Assembly: GCA_910578795.1 (NCBI GenBank)
Contig: CAJTSD010000011.1
Location: 12,342 to 76,341, forward strand
DNA length: 64,000 nucleotides
Source of the DNA: an uncultured Lachnospiraceae bacterium
Lineage (GTDB): Bacteria; Bacillota; Clostridia; Lachnospirales; Lachnospiraceae
Direction: 5' to 3'
Shown: positions 51,024 to 59,373 of the stretch, piece after piece
How the letters are laid out: every line of letters starts with the position of its first letter
How positions within the stretch are numbered: position 1 is the stretch's first letter
Notes under the pieces: model-generated
What the model was told of the DNA's origin: nothing
What the model saw: only the letters and a program-made list of their open reading frames with translations
The model's database searches: none
Made by a program: the position numbers and the translations under genes

Positions 51024-51182
51024 ACAACTTCATTCCTTTCCTAATATCTCATGTCACTAAATAATAAATAGCAGTTATTATTATACTTTATAATAATATA
51101 ATTGGTCAATCGTATTTTTGATATATATATGTAACGGTGACGATTTTTGGGTCACTGTTTCGACAGGAATTGGTTTTGCATA

Positions 51183-51467
51183 TTAGTTTTTATCCAGTAC
51201 ATAACTTATTTCGTTCTTTACAATCTGACTAAGTTGGTCAAAATTGCTGGTTCCCTTAATTGCCCGTGCCTCTTCTGCGGTTATGAGCTTACGCAGCTTA
51301 ACGGAATGGTTTTCGACAGGAATATATGCTTTTTTTGCCTTGTCAAAGACGGAACGCAGCAGATAATAACTGTAGGTATCTTTTCGATTGTCGGAAAGTT
51401 TGACGATGTCATCAACGATGCACACGCCAAGCGTTTCACTATAGATGATTTCTTTTTTTTGAAACAA
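51183..51467 (-). CDS. Short CarD/CdnL-like protein
   Basis: A 94-residue protein. Its N-terminal part reads like the RNA polymerase interaction domain of CarD/CdnL/TRCF (FQKKEIIYSETLGVCIVDDIVKL, YYLLRSVFDKAKKAYIPVE). The usual DNA-binding C-terminal helical domain (another 70-80 residues) is mostly missing: the frame ends shortly after ITAEEARA with about 25 more residues. It may be a truncated transcription factor or a natural short form. The ATG follows cggaggaataac. It is alone on the minus strand, upstream of the FIST gene by 160 bases. Confidence 0.7.
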   Translation of the reverse strand: MFQKKEIIYSETLGVCIVDDIVKLSDNRKDTYSYYLLRSVFDKAKKAYIPVENHSVKLRKLITAEEARAIKGTSNFDQLSQIVKNEISYVLDKN

Positions 51468-52252
51468 CGTTATTCCTCCGTGTCATTTTGCCCTTTGGTA
51501 TATCGTTCCGCGTAAAAATATTCTCGGATAACATAATAGGACATTTTCTAATATATACAGTATACGACAAAACCTGACTCTCTGCAAATAGACGGAAAAT
51601 TCAGAAAACACTATGCAAAATAACTGAAACAAACTGTGCAAAGCGACAGAATTAAGAAAAATGACAAAATCCCCTTGAAATATCCTTAAAATAATGTTAT
51701 TCTACAATCACACCAAAGAAAAAACAAAAAAGCACAAAAGATAAAATCTTGAACGCTTTTTCTAAATATTTTCGGTAGCTGCAAACAATGGCTATAGAGG
51801 GTATTGGAAAGAAAGGAGATGAGTCCATTGGATAACCCGCAATCTTTCATCTAATGAAAATGAAAATCCTTAATAAATATGTGAATGAGAAAATGTGTAT
51901 TTAAGAGGATTGTACACATAGAAAAAGGTTAAGAGAATATTTCAGAGAGAGTAGTTAGAGGAAAGATAATCAAAACGAAACCATAGAAAATACCATAAAA
52001 AATCGGCAAATGAAAAGAATGGTATAAAAAAGAGCCGAGAAAGAGGAAAAAATTGGATATTGAAATGATTTAAAGCGGCTGGTATATCACGCAAAGAGGA
52101 TATAGCGGTCGCTTTTCATGTGCTGAAACGGATAACGGGAGGCGTTTTTACAGGTAAGCTATCAGCAGGCAACTGATAAAACAGTTATACTTGATGAAAT
52201 CGGTGAAATGTGGTAACGTAAGAAGAAATAGTTTGGTAGGAGGATGATTATT
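51468..52252. other. Gene-free, A-rich stretch upstream of the aminotransferase
   Basis: No supported gene is seen over 785 bases. The segment is A-rich. It has a short open frame of 11 codons starting at an ATG near 51820, preceded by aaaggag. A broken stretch near 52075-52166 reads as KEDIAVAFHVLKRI in one frame before a stop, which looks like a remnant of a coding sequence I cannot name. The final bases carry the ribosome binding site of the next gene. Confidence 0.45.
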
Positions 52253-53443
52253 ATGGTTTCGCAGAAATATAAAGATATGCTTGGAGCAAAGTCTGTAATT
52301 AGAGAATTGTCGGAGTGGGCAGGAAGGCGTGCGAAGGAAGTCGGCGCGGAGAATGTGTTTGATTTTAGTCTTGGCAATCCGTCCGTTCCGGTTCCGCAGG
52401 AGTTTACGGACAGAATGATAGAACTTTTACAGACGAAAGATACAATGGAGCTGCACGGTTACAGTCAGTCGCAGGGGATTCCGGCGGTAAGACAGAAATT
52501 TGCCGAATACCTGAACAAAACATTTGACATGAACTATACGGCGGAACATTTGTTTATGACAACGGGTGCGGCAGGCGCAGTGGCACATGCGGCGAGAGTT
52601 GTGACGCAGCCGGGAGATGAGGTGATTACGTTTGCGCCGCATTTTCCAGAATACAATCATTATATTAATCAGACGGGCGCGGTTTTGAAAGTTGTGCCTG
52701 CCGATACAAAGCAGTTTCAGATAAATTTTGAGGAGTTTGAAAAGCTTTTAAATCCTAAGACAATGGCAGTGCTGATTAACACGCCCAACAATCCGTCAGG
52801 CACGGTATATTCAACGCAGACGTTAAAGCATCTTGCGGCAGTTTTGGAGGAAAAGCAGAAGGAATACGGGCATGATATTTTTATCATTTCGGACGAGCCG
52901 TATCGCGAGATTATTTTTGAGGGCGTGGACGCGCCTTATGTGTCGAAGTTTTACGATAATACGCTTTCCTGCTACTCATTTGCGAAGTCGATGTCCATTC
53001 CGGGCGAGCGTCTCGGGTATGTGGCGGCAAATCCGAAGTGTACGGACAGCGGGCTGATTTCCATGATGTGCGCGCAGATTTCAAGGGGGATCGGTCATAA
53101 TTGTCCGCCGTCCATCATACAGATAGCAGTAGCGGATGTGCTTGGCGTCACGTCGGATTTGTCAGTGTATGAAAAGAATATGAATATCATTTATGACACG
53201 CTTGTCAGTTTAGGGTTTGAGGTGGTAAAGCCGGGCGGAACATTCTATATTTTCCCGAAAGCGCTTGAGGAGGACTCGGTTGCATTCTGCAAAAAGGCGC
53301 TGGATTACGATTTAGTGCTTGTTCCGGCAGATTCGTTTGGGTGCCCGGGGTATTTCAGAATGGCATATTGTGTCGAAACCGAAAAGGTGGAGCGTGCAAT
53401 GGCGGCGCTGCGTAAATTTGTCGAAACAGAATATAGCATGTAA
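52253..53443 (+). CDS. Class I/II pyridoxal-phosphate aminotransferase
   Basis: Transfers amino groups between an amino acid and a keto acid. The ATG at 52253 gives the best spacing from taggagga, 9 bases downstream of an alternative ATG. The 396 residues have fold type I features: GNPSVPVP near 40, TTGAAGAVAHAARV, NTPNNPSGTVY (about 178-188), SDEPYREI, and the PLP-lysine motif SFAKSMSIPGERLGY with the Schiff-base Lys at about 243. It belongs to the aspartate/aromatic aminotransferase superfamily. Substrate cannot be fixed. Confidence 0.92.
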   Translation: MVSQKYKDMLGAKSVIRELSEWAGRRAKEVGAENVFDFSLGNPSVPVPQEFTDRMIELLQTKDTMELHGYSQSQGIPAVRQKFAEYLNKTFDMNYTAEHLFMTTGAAGAVAHAARVVTQPGDEVITFAPHFPEYNHYINQTGAVLKVVPADTKQFQINFEEFEKLLNPKTMAVLINTPNNPSGTVYSTQTLKHLAAVLEEKQKEYGHDIFIISDEPYREIIFEGVDAPYVSKFYDNTLSCYSFAKSMSIPGERLGYVAANPKCTDSGLISMMCAQISRGIGHNCPPSIIQIAVADVLGVTSDLSVYEKNMNIIYDTLVSLGFEVVKPGGTFYIFPKALEEDSVAFCKKALDYDLVLVPADSFGCPGYFRMAYCVETEKVERAMAALRKFVETEYSM

Positions 53444-53503
53444 ACGACTTCTAAATGACTATGCGTCATAAGACGCAAAGCTAAAAAGTACTAAGTTTCA
53501 TGC

Positions 53504-53530
53504 AGCAAGTTTGTGTGAACACAAGCTTGT
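53504..53530. repeat. Hairpin repeat related to the two-hairpin family
   Basis: The sequences caagtttgtgt and acacaagcttg pair, similar in layout to the caaatttgtgc hairpins at 39102, 37097 and 60072. It lies between the aminotransferase and uppP genes, after a cgtcataagacg hairpin also seen near 35812. Confidence 0.45.
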
Positions 53531-53544
53531 ATAGGGAGATAGAT

Positions 53545-54381
53545 ATGATAGAGATTTTTAAAGCGATTATGTTTGGGATTGTTGAGGGTATTACCGAATG
53601 GCTGCCGGTCAGCAGTACGGGGCATATGATTATTCTTGATGAGTTTATCAAGCTGGACTGCACGCCGGAATTTTTGGAGATGTTTCTTGTGGTGATACAG
53701 CTTGGCGCGATTATGGCAGTGGTGCTTTTGTTTTGGGGAAAGATTTTTCCGTTTCAGTTTAAGGATAAGTCAAAGCCTGTGATTGAGATGGATAAGATTA
53801 TGCTGTGGCTGAAAATTGCGGTCGCGTGCGTTCCAGCGGCGATTGTGGGACTGCTGTTTGACGATTTGTGCGAAGAGCTGTTTTATCATGCGATTTCGGT
53901 TGCGATTGCGCTGATTGTGTTTGGCGTGGCATTTATTATTGTGGAACGGAAGAATAAGGGAAAGGGCGCCAAAATAAAGGCGTTGGACGACATTACGTTC
54001 CGCACGGCGCTGATTATCGGACTGTTTCAGCTGATTGCCGCAATTTTTCCGGGAACCTCGCGTTCGGGAGCGACGATTGTGGGCGCGCTGTTAATCGGCG
54101 TGTCGCGGAGTGTGGCGGCGGAGTTTACGTTTTTCTTAGCGATTCCGGTGATGTTTGGGGCAAGTCTTTTGAAAATTGTTAAATTTGGGTTTTCATTTAC
54201 CGGCGAGGAGGTATGCATTCTGCTTGTCGGGATGGTGGTCGCGTTTGCGGTGTCGGTGTTTGTGATAAAGTTTTTGATGGATTATATTAAAAAACATGAT
54301 TTTCAGGTGTTCGGCTGGTACCGGATTGCGCTTGGGATTGTGGTGATTGCGCTTGGCGTGGGGGGCGTAATTACGGTGTAA
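53545..54381 (+). CDS. uppP: Undecaprenyl-diphosphatase (BacA/UppP)
   Basis: Membrane enzyme that recycles the lipid carrier of peptidoglycan synthesis and confers bacitracin tolerance. The ATG at 53545 follows agggagat. The 278 residues show GIVEGITEWLPVSSTGHM (catalytic, near 10-27), the later PGTSRSGATI (about 168-177) and about eight membrane helices. It is a single-gene unit ending at a bidirectional terminator. Confidence 0.96.
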   Translation: MIEIFKAIMFGIVEGITEWLPVSSTGHMIILDEFIKLDCTPEFLEMFLVVIQLGAIMAVVLLFWGKIFPFQFKDKSKPVIEMDKIMLWLKIAVACVPAAIVGLLFDDLCEELFYHAISVAIALIVFGVAFIIVERKNKGKGAKIKALDDITFRTALIIGLFQLIAAIFPGTSRSGATIVGALLIGVSRSVAAEFTFFLAIPVMFGASLLKIVKFGFSFTGEEVCILLVGMVVAFAVSVFVIKFLMDYIKKHDFQVFGWYRIALGIVVIALGVGGVITV

Positions 54382-54388
54382 AGAGAGT

Positions 54389-54426
54389 AAAAAGCGGAGA
54401 ATGAATGTTCGTGTTCTCCGCTTTTT
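54389..54426. terminator. Bidirectional terminator between uppP and cotJC
   Basis: The sequences aaaaagcggagaa and ttctccgcttttt pair around a 12-base loop, and T runs occur on both strands. Confidence 0.9.
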
Positions 54427-54434
54427 CTGTTTCA

Positions 54435-55046
54435 TTATTTTTTTAAAAACTTCTTATCAAATTCCGGATTAAAGAAATAATAATTATTGTGGTCAAGTTT
54501 ATCTTTCGTCATTTCGAGCGCTTCTCCAAAACGCTGAAAATGAACAATTTCCCTGGCACGCAGGAATTTTAAGGGCGCGCGCACGTCGGGGTCGTCGATG
54601 ACGCGCAGCAGGTTTTCGTAGACGGTCCGCGCTTTTTGCTCTGCAGCTAAGTCCTCATACAAATCGGCAAATGCGTCTCCTTTGGACTGAAATTCGAGTG
54701 ACGTGAAGGGTACGCCGGCAGCCGCCTGCGGCCAAAGCCCGGCGGTGTGGTCGATATAGTAGGCGTCAAAGCCTGCTGTTTTTGCCTGCTCGGGCGTCAG
54801 GTTTTTTGTAAGCTGATAGACAATGGCACAGATAATTTCCATGTGATTAATTTCTTCCGTACCAATGTCCGTCAAAAGCCCGCCGACTTTTTTGACAGGC
54901 ATGGAATAGCGCTGCGCAAGGTAGCGCATGGATGCGGAAAGCTCGCCATCAGGACCGCCGTACTGGCTGATAATCAGCTGTGCGGTCTTTGGGCATGTTT
55001 TGGTTATTTTAACCGGATATTGAAGTCGTTTTTCATAAGCCCACAT
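54435..55046 (-). CDS. cotJC: CotJC-type manganese catalase, spore coat protein
   Basis: A Mn-catalase-family protein in the spore coat. The start ATG at 55046 follows aaggagg; a longer frame begins at 55088. The 203 residues begin MWAYEKRLQYPVKI and include GELSASMRYLAQRY. The metal ligands lie in a ferritin-like bundle: TEEINHMEII, and REIVHFQRFGE near the end. It is followed by the CotJA-CotJB fusion gene upstream on the same strand. Confidence 0.93.
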   Translation of the reverse strand: MWAYEKRLQYPVKITKTCPKTAQLIISQYGGPDGELSASMRYLAQRYSMPVKKVGGLLTDIGTEEINHMEIICAIVYQLTKNLTPEQAKTAGFDAYYIDHTAGLWPQAAAGVPFTSLEFQSKGDAFADLYEDLAAEQKARTVYENLLRVIDDPDVRAPLKFLRAREIVHFQRFGEALEMTKDKLDHNNYYFFNPEFDKKFLKK

Positions 55047-55074
55047 AAATAATCCTCCTTGTTTTCTTCCTTTT

Positions 55075-55168
55075 ATTCCCGCGGACAACGAGCCAAGTGA
55101 CTGCTTGCAGGCATTTGGCGACTGTCGCGAGGGTCAAATACTCCGCTGCTTGTTACGGAGTATTTGAC
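55075..55168. repeat. Direct repeat unit A beside the cotJ genes
   Basis: About 73 bases (attcccgcg...gccaag...catttggcga...cgcgagggtcaa) are shared with 55677-55750. Each copy is followed by its own hairpin. Here gtcaaatactccg (55133-55145) pairs with cggagtatttgac (55156-55168). It lies between cotJC and the CotJA-CotJB gene. Confidence 0.65.
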
Positions 55169-55641
55169 TTGGTTGCCGCGCAGCTTGCGAACGGGTCCCA
55201 CGGGAGCGGTCCTTCGTCCCAGCCGTACTGCTTTGTTTCAGGCGTACCCGTGACTATGGAAAGCTGTGTCAGCGGGTAATGGTTTTTGGCAAATTCCGCA
55301 AGTGCGTCAAGACGCTGCTGCAAAAGGTCTTTCATGAGATTGATACCGTTTTGACAATCGGGATGCGTGTCAAGGTAAAGCGTAAGATCATTGAGTGCAA
55401 AGCCGATTTTACAGATTTCAATCAGCGCCTTTTCCTGCTCCGCTGCTTTTGTCAGCGCGGGTTTGTCGCAGAACGGACAGGGAATGTCCTCAGCGTCAAA
55501 AAAGTTCATGTTCAGGCATGGGAAAAGCGTGCCGTTATGGATTGCAGCGGCAAGGTCGAAAGGCTCGCACCATTCCTGCATGGGAACGGATGCCATTGCA
55601 AGGGTCTCGGCAGTACATTGGCATGTAGTTTGGTTATTCAT
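55153..55641 (-). CDS. Fused CotJA-CotJB spore coat protein
   Basis: A 162-residue protein that joins two normally separate coat proteins. Residues about 16-55 match CotJA (LAMASVPMQEWCEPFDLAAA, then GTLFPCLNMNFF). Residues about 68-155 match CotJB (ICKIGFALNDLTLYLDTHPD, and the C-terminal YGWDEGPLPWDPF). The joint lies near 55-68 and carries CPFC. There are nine Cys overall. In Bacillus the two are separate genes upstream of cotJC. The reading frame is continuous through the joint. Confidence 0.85.
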   Translation of the reverse strand: MNNQTTCQCTAETLAMASVPMQEWCEPFDLAAAIHNGTLFPCLNMNFFDAEDIPCPFCDKPALTKAAEQEKALIEICKIGFALNDLTLYLDTHPDCQNGINLMKDLLQQRLDALAEFAKNHYPLTQLSIVTGTPETKQYGWDEGPLPWDPFASCAATKSNTP

Positions 55642-55676
55642 AAGCGCCTCCGTTTTTTGTTACGTTTTGATGATTG

Positions 55677-55803
55677 ATTCCCGCGAGCAATGAGCCAAGC
55701 GTATGCGAAGCAGACATTTGGCGAATGCCGCGAGGGTCAACAACCCCGCTAGTCGTTAGCTTTACAGGATTGATGCCTTGTTACTTGTAGCGGGGTTGTT
55801 GAC
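55677..55803. repeat. Direct repeat unit B with perfect hairpin
   Basis: This second copy of the attcccgcg...cgcgagggtcaa repeat ends in a hairpin of gtcaacaaccccgct (55736-55750) and agcggggttgttgac (55789-55803), a perfect 15-base pair. The hairpin sequence differs from copy A but keeps the GGGTCAA edge, so pairing is conserved, not sequence. It forms much of the 360-base gap 55642-56001, in which no gene is seen. Confidence 0.7.
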
Positions 55804-56001
55804 TTTACAACGGGTTACGGTTTTATTTTTTGTGGGAATGCGGTGCGGTATGCTGGTAAAAATTTTCGGGACTGGATTTTGGGAGTTTTTTCGGGGTGGT
55901 AATTTGAGGGGGCGCATGGTATGATAAAGAAAGAGCTTTGGTTTTGAAAAAAAGGAAGTAATAGGAAATTGCCATAAAACTTCGGATAGGAGAATGAGAT
56001 T

Positions 56002-56304
56002 ATGATGAAAATGGAAGTTCAAATGGATGAAAAAAAGATTAAGCAGGTCGGAGCGTATTCGGTAGAACAAATAAATACTATGGTGAGCGAAGTTGCCAAA
56101 AAAAAAGGAATAACGAAAAAAAATGAGAGTGGGTTATTTATAGGCAATGGCGATGATAAGGATTTTTCTAATTTTGGACTGATGGTGTTGTATCTTAAAA
56201 AACAGGAATGGTTTTTGCCGTTTGTAAAAACATGGGTATTATATGTTGGCGATGAAGTAGATGATTTAGCAAAACACTATAAGAGGAAACTGAACATAGG
56301 ATGA
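56002..56304 (+). CDS. Putative partner (antitoxin-like) of the VapD-like protein
   Basis: A 100-residue soluble protein with no recognised domain. It has a helical start (MDEKKIKQVGAYSVEQIN) and FSNFGLMVLYLKKQEWFLPFV in the middle. Its stop overlaps the next gene start by 4 bases, the arrangement of toxin-antitoxin pairs. Since the next protein resembles VapD, an antitoxin role is inferred. I recall similar proteins beside VapD-like genes in clostridial mobile elements, but I cannot verify that. Confidence 0.6.
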   Translation: MMKMEVQMDEKKIKQVGAYSVEQINTMVSEVAKKKGITKKNESGLFIGNGDDKDFSNFGLMVLYLKKQEWFLPFVKTWVLYVGDEVDDLAKHYKRKLNIG

Positions 56305-56633
56305 ATAAGCATAGAAAAGAGATTACATTTGACTTAAAAGTGGAGGACTTAAAAAAAGAATTTGGAGAGGGAAATTCTGCGAAAGGGTATGAGCAGTTAA
56401 ATGGCTTTTTCTGCAAAACGAACCGTTTTGAGCATAGACAAGGTTCTGTATACTGTTCTATTGAAAAAATGTCTACGCATGAAGTTTATGACTTGGTTGA
56501 TGAATTGAATGCTTCCTGTCCTTGGCTAAGAAACTGTCTTACAAGAATGGACGTTGCGGACATTGGAGATGTTCATGAATTAACGGATATGATAAAAGAA
56601 AGCAATGAGGAAGAAACAGAAAATTTTATGTAA
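56301..56633 (+). CDS. VapD-like protein (Cas2-fold RNase toxin candidate)
   Basis: A 110-residue protein matching the virulence-associated protein D pattern: ITFDLKVEDLKKEFG near the start, NGFFCKTNRFEHRQGSVYCS in the middle and DLVDELNASCPWLRNCLTRMDVADI. VapD has a ferredoxin-like fold related to Cas2 and cuts RNA. In plasmids and phages it is the toxin of VapX/VapD pairs. No Cas genes or repeats are nearby. It starts at an ATG overlapping the preceding gene by 4 bases. Confidence 0.7.
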   Translation: MNKHRKEITFDLKVEDLKKEFGEGNSAKGYEQLNGFFCKTNRFEHRQGSVYCSIEKMSTHEVYDLVDELNASCPWLRNCLTRMDVADIGDVHELTDMIKESNEEETENFM

Positions 56634-56655
56634 TTAAGAAAGGAATCTAACCACT

Positions 56656-56997
56656 ATGAAAACAACAAAAAACAACATTTGGAACTTCAACACTGAAATC
56701 GACGCCGAGCCTTGCGGCGAGGGCGTAGAGCGCAAAATCATGGCATACGCCGATGAAATGATGTGTGTCGAAAACCATTTTAAGGAAGGCGCAATCGGCG
56801 CAATGCACAGCCATCCGCACACGCAGATCACATATGTCGCGTCAGGACAGTTTGAGTTTACGGTCGGTGAGGAAAAGAAGATTGTAAACGCAGGCGATGT
56901 GCTGTTAAAACGAAACGGAATTGAGCATGGCTGTGTCTGCCTGAAAGAGGGAATTTTAGTTGACATCTTCAATCCGATGCGCGATGAATTTGTCTAA
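56656..56997 (+). CDS. Small cupin-domain protein
   Basis: A 113-residue single-domain cupin. The metal-binding motif HSHPHTQITYVASGQFEF (about 49-66) and the second motif ending NGIEHGCVC (about 92-100) keep the His residues. Such proteins bind sugars, catalyse isomerisation or sense ligands. The specific role is not visible. The ATG is 22 bases after the VapD-like gene and follows gaaagga. Confidence 0.88.
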   Translation: MKTTKNNIWNFNTEIDAEPCGEGVERKIMAYADEMMCVENHFKEGAIGAMHSHPHTQITYVASGQFEFTVGEEKKIVNAGDVLLKRNGIEHGCVCLKEGILVDIFNPMRDEFV

Positions 56998-57063
56998 ATT
57001 TTCACAATGCAGGAAATAGTTATTTTTACGTATTTAACAAGTAAATAAGTTTAATTTAACTAA

Positions 57064-57112
57064 AAAACAGGAAAGGGCGGCGTATCATATTATCATCATG
57101 ACAGCCGCCCCT
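57064..57112. terminator. Hairpin between cupin and membrane-anchored gene
   Basis: The sequences gggcggc and gccgccc pair around a loop of about 26 bases between two converging genes. No strong T run follows on the plus strand beyond ccttctt, so termination is only likely. Confidence 0.45.
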
Positions 57113-57160
57113 TCTTATTTCCAAAAATAGGAATTATCAAACGGAAATCCGGTTTCCATT

Positions 57161-58024
57161 TCAAGAAACAAATTCCGAAAACGTCAAAATTTCTCCCGTT
57201 TCATCATCCCCGACGTATTTCCGGTAATAATCCCCGTTTTCCGCCATATCGGGATGCATTGCAACCCAGTCCTCCCCAATTGGTTCGCTTTCAGAAGCTT
57301 CTATCCGATAAGCGATAATTGTGTAATCTTTGATGCGGTTCCATTCCGTGTCATAATAATAATGCGTATACGGCTCCATTGAGAGGACGCCCCCATAATA
57401 GGACGCATAGTACATCAGCTCGCCTGTGCCGCCGCAGAACATAAATTCCGAATAATCGTTTACGTCCCAAAAGACGCATTTCTCCTGACCCTCCCTACAG
57501 TCAAAAATGCCTGCGATTGACTTGATATCCTCCCAACTATCGCGTGTTTCCTGCAAAATCAAATCGTCCGTTCCATCCCCGTTTAAATCAATCTGACGCC
57601 ACTCGGCGGTCCCGTTTTCCACCATAATATGATAATCGCGTTCCATTGCTTCCCAGTCATCGTCCATTAAACACGAAAAATTTCCGCTCATCAGCTTTTC
57701 ATAGACGGTGCCGTCCGTAACAATGCCTGTTTTCAATTCCGTAGAATCGTCTTTTGCCTCTTCCTGTGACTGCGGTTCGGAGCTTGTCATGGCATCGGGC
57801 ACGGTAATGCTTTCGTTTGTTTCCGGCACCTCCGTGGTTTGAGATGTCTTTTCAAAAGGCGCGCTGTCCGAAACGGCAGACGACGCCATCTGTGTGCGTG
57901 CATCTTCAAAAGATGTTTTTTCCGAGCGCGTATTTTGTACCCCATATAAATAGAAACAAACGCTTCCGAATCCGAAAACGAATATCATAAACAGTATCAG
58001 CATGTTCCAATGATTCCGGTTCAT
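57161..58024 (-). CDS. Membrane-anchored protein with EF-hand-like motif
   Basis: A 287-residue protein with one N-terminal membrane segment (about 8-28) and a long Ser/Thr/Glu-rich stalk (about 30-98). It has an exposed domain with DLNGDGTDDLIL at about 146-157, a calcium-binding-type loop also found in integrin-like VCBS repeats. No catalytic motif is recognised. The domain may bind calcium or sugar (inference). It is divergent from hrcA. Confidence 0.65.
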   Translation of the reverse strand: MNRNHWNMLILFMIFVFGFGSVCFYLYGVQNTRSEKTSFEDARTQMASSAVSDSAPFEKTSQTTEVPETNESITVPDAMTSSEPQSQEEAKDDSTELKTGIVTDGTVYEKLMSGNFSCLMDDDWEAMERDYHIMVENGTAEWRQIDLNGDGTDDLILQETRDSWEDIKSIAGIFDCREGQEKCVFWDVNDYSEFMFCGGTGELMYYASYYGGVLSMEPYTHYYYDTEWNRIKDYTIIAYRIEASESEPIGEDWVAMHPDMAENGDYYRKYVGDDETGEILTFSEFVS

Positions 58025-58168
58025 ACGCCTTGCCTCCGCATAAAATACAAGTCAAAAAAATACAAGTCAAAAATGGTCTTACTTCATTTGTAAGCTCATT
58101 ATACGAGCAAAAAAGTGATTTTCCAATGCTTTTTTAGAAAATGTTTATAAATAATTCAAAAAAGATTG

Positions 58169-58197
58169 TTGACAATAATTTTGGAAAGTAGTAAGTT
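58169..58197 (+). promoter_or_regulatory. Promoter of the hrcA-grpE-dnaK operon
   Basis: TTGACA (58169-58174), a 17-base spacer and TAAGTT (58192-58197), 15 bases upstream of the CIRCE site, so the CIRCE lies over the transcription start. Confidence 0.7.
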
Positions 58198-58211
58198 AGT
58201 ATATGTAAATA

Positions 58212-58238
58212 TTAGCACTCAATCGTAAGGAGTGCTAA
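58212..58238 (+). promoter_or_regulatory. CIRCE operator (HrcA binding site)
   Basis: TTAGCACTC (58212-58220), 9 bases, GAGTGCTAA (58230-58238): an exact CIRCE inverted repeat. HrcA binds it to repress the operon, and heat stress relieves this through GroE/HrcA folding. Confidence 0.98.
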
Positions 58239-58276
58239 TAAAATCTCAAACATCAGTCAGAAAGGAGCGTGGCAGG

Positions 58277-59338
58277 TTGGACTTAGACGAGCGGAAGCTG
58301 AAAATTCTGCAGGCGATTATCCGAAACTATTTGGAAACGGGCGAGCCTGTAGGCAGCAGGACAATTTCAAAGTACACGGATTTGAACCTAAGCTCCGCCA
58401 CAATCCGAAATGAAATGTCCGACTTGGAGGAGCTTGGCTATATTCTTCAGCCGCACACCTCCGCGGGGCGCATTCCTTCGGACAAAGGCTACCGGTTATA
58501 TGTGGACCGCATGATGCTTGAGAAAGAGGAGCAGCTCAATCAGGCGACGCAGGAGGTCAAGGAAATGCAGCGCATTCTCCTTGAGCGGGAAGACAAAATG
58601 GAATCGGTGCTCAAGCAGATGGCAAAAATGCTTGCCGCGAACACAAATTACGCGACCATGATTTCGGCGCCGCAGGTCAGAGGAAATAAGCTTAAATTTA
58701 TCCAGCTCTCAAGAGTTGACAAACATCAGCTTCTAACGACGATTGTGGTCGAGGGAAATGTGATTAAAAACAGCATGATTACCGTCGGCGACCCGCTTGA
58801 CGACGAAACGCTTTTGAAGCTGAATATCCTGCTGAACACAAACTTAAACGGACTGCCAATTGAGGAAATCAACCTTGCGATGATCGCAAAATTAAAACAG
58901 CAGGCAGGTGACCATGCAGGCATTGTAGCGGAAGTGATGGATGCGGTGGCGTCACAGATTAAAAATGACGAGAACATTGAAATCTACACAAGCGGCGCAA
59001 ACAACATTTTCAAATATCCCGAGCTTGCGGACAATCAAAGGGCAAGTGAGCTGATTACAACGTTTGAGGAAAAACAGCTTCTGACCGAGTTGGTCAATGA
59101 AACGCTCACCGATGAGACAGGAACGGGCATACAGGTTTATATCGGAAACGAAACGCCGGTCAAGACGATGAAGGATTGCAGCGTGGTTACGGCGACCTAC
59201 GAGCTTGAGGAGGGTGTGAAAGGAACCATCGGTATTATCGGACCAAGACGAATGGATTATGACAAGGTAATTGATACATTGAAAACGTTAAAAAGCCAGC
59301 TGGACACCATTTACAAAAAAGATGACGGGCAGACTTGA
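58277..59338 (+). CDS. hrcA: Heat-inducible transcription repressor HrcA
   Basis: Represses chaperone genes by binding CIRCE. A TTG start at 58277 is chosen, with aaaggag 9 bases upstream. A GTG frame from 58232 would begin inside the CIRCE. The 353 residues have LDERKLKILQAIIRNYLETGEPVGSRTISK at the N-terminus (winged helix), a GAF-like dimerisation domain and the C-terminal GIIGPRRMDYDKVI. It leads the hrcA-grpE-dnaK-dnaJ operon and its product is autoregulated by the upstream CIRCE. Confidence 0.95.
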   Translation: MDLDERKLKILQAIIRNYLETGEPVGSRTISKYTDLNLSSATIRNEMSDLEELGYILQPHTSAGRIPSDKGYRLYVDRMMLEKEEQLNQATQEVKEMQRILLEREDKMESVLKQMAKMLAANTNYATMISAPQVRGNKLKFIQLSRVDKHQLLTTIVVEGNVIKNSMITVGDPLDDETLLKLNILLNTNLNGLPIEEINLAMIAKLKQQAGDHAGIVAEVMDAVASQIKNDENIEIYTSGANNIFKYPELADNQRASELITTFEEKQLLTELVNETLTDETGTGIQVYIGNETPVKTMKDCSVVTATYELEEGVKGTIGIIGPRRMDYDKVIDTLKTLKSQLDTIYKKDDGQT

Positions 59339-59373
59339 ACAAATAGATTATTATAATATAGAAAGGACGACGA

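Noticed and set aside
56301..56633. Cas2 of a CRISPR system
   Set aside because: No Cas1 or repeat-spacer array is present. The sequence fits VapD better, and the neighbour overlap fits a toxin-antitoxin pair.
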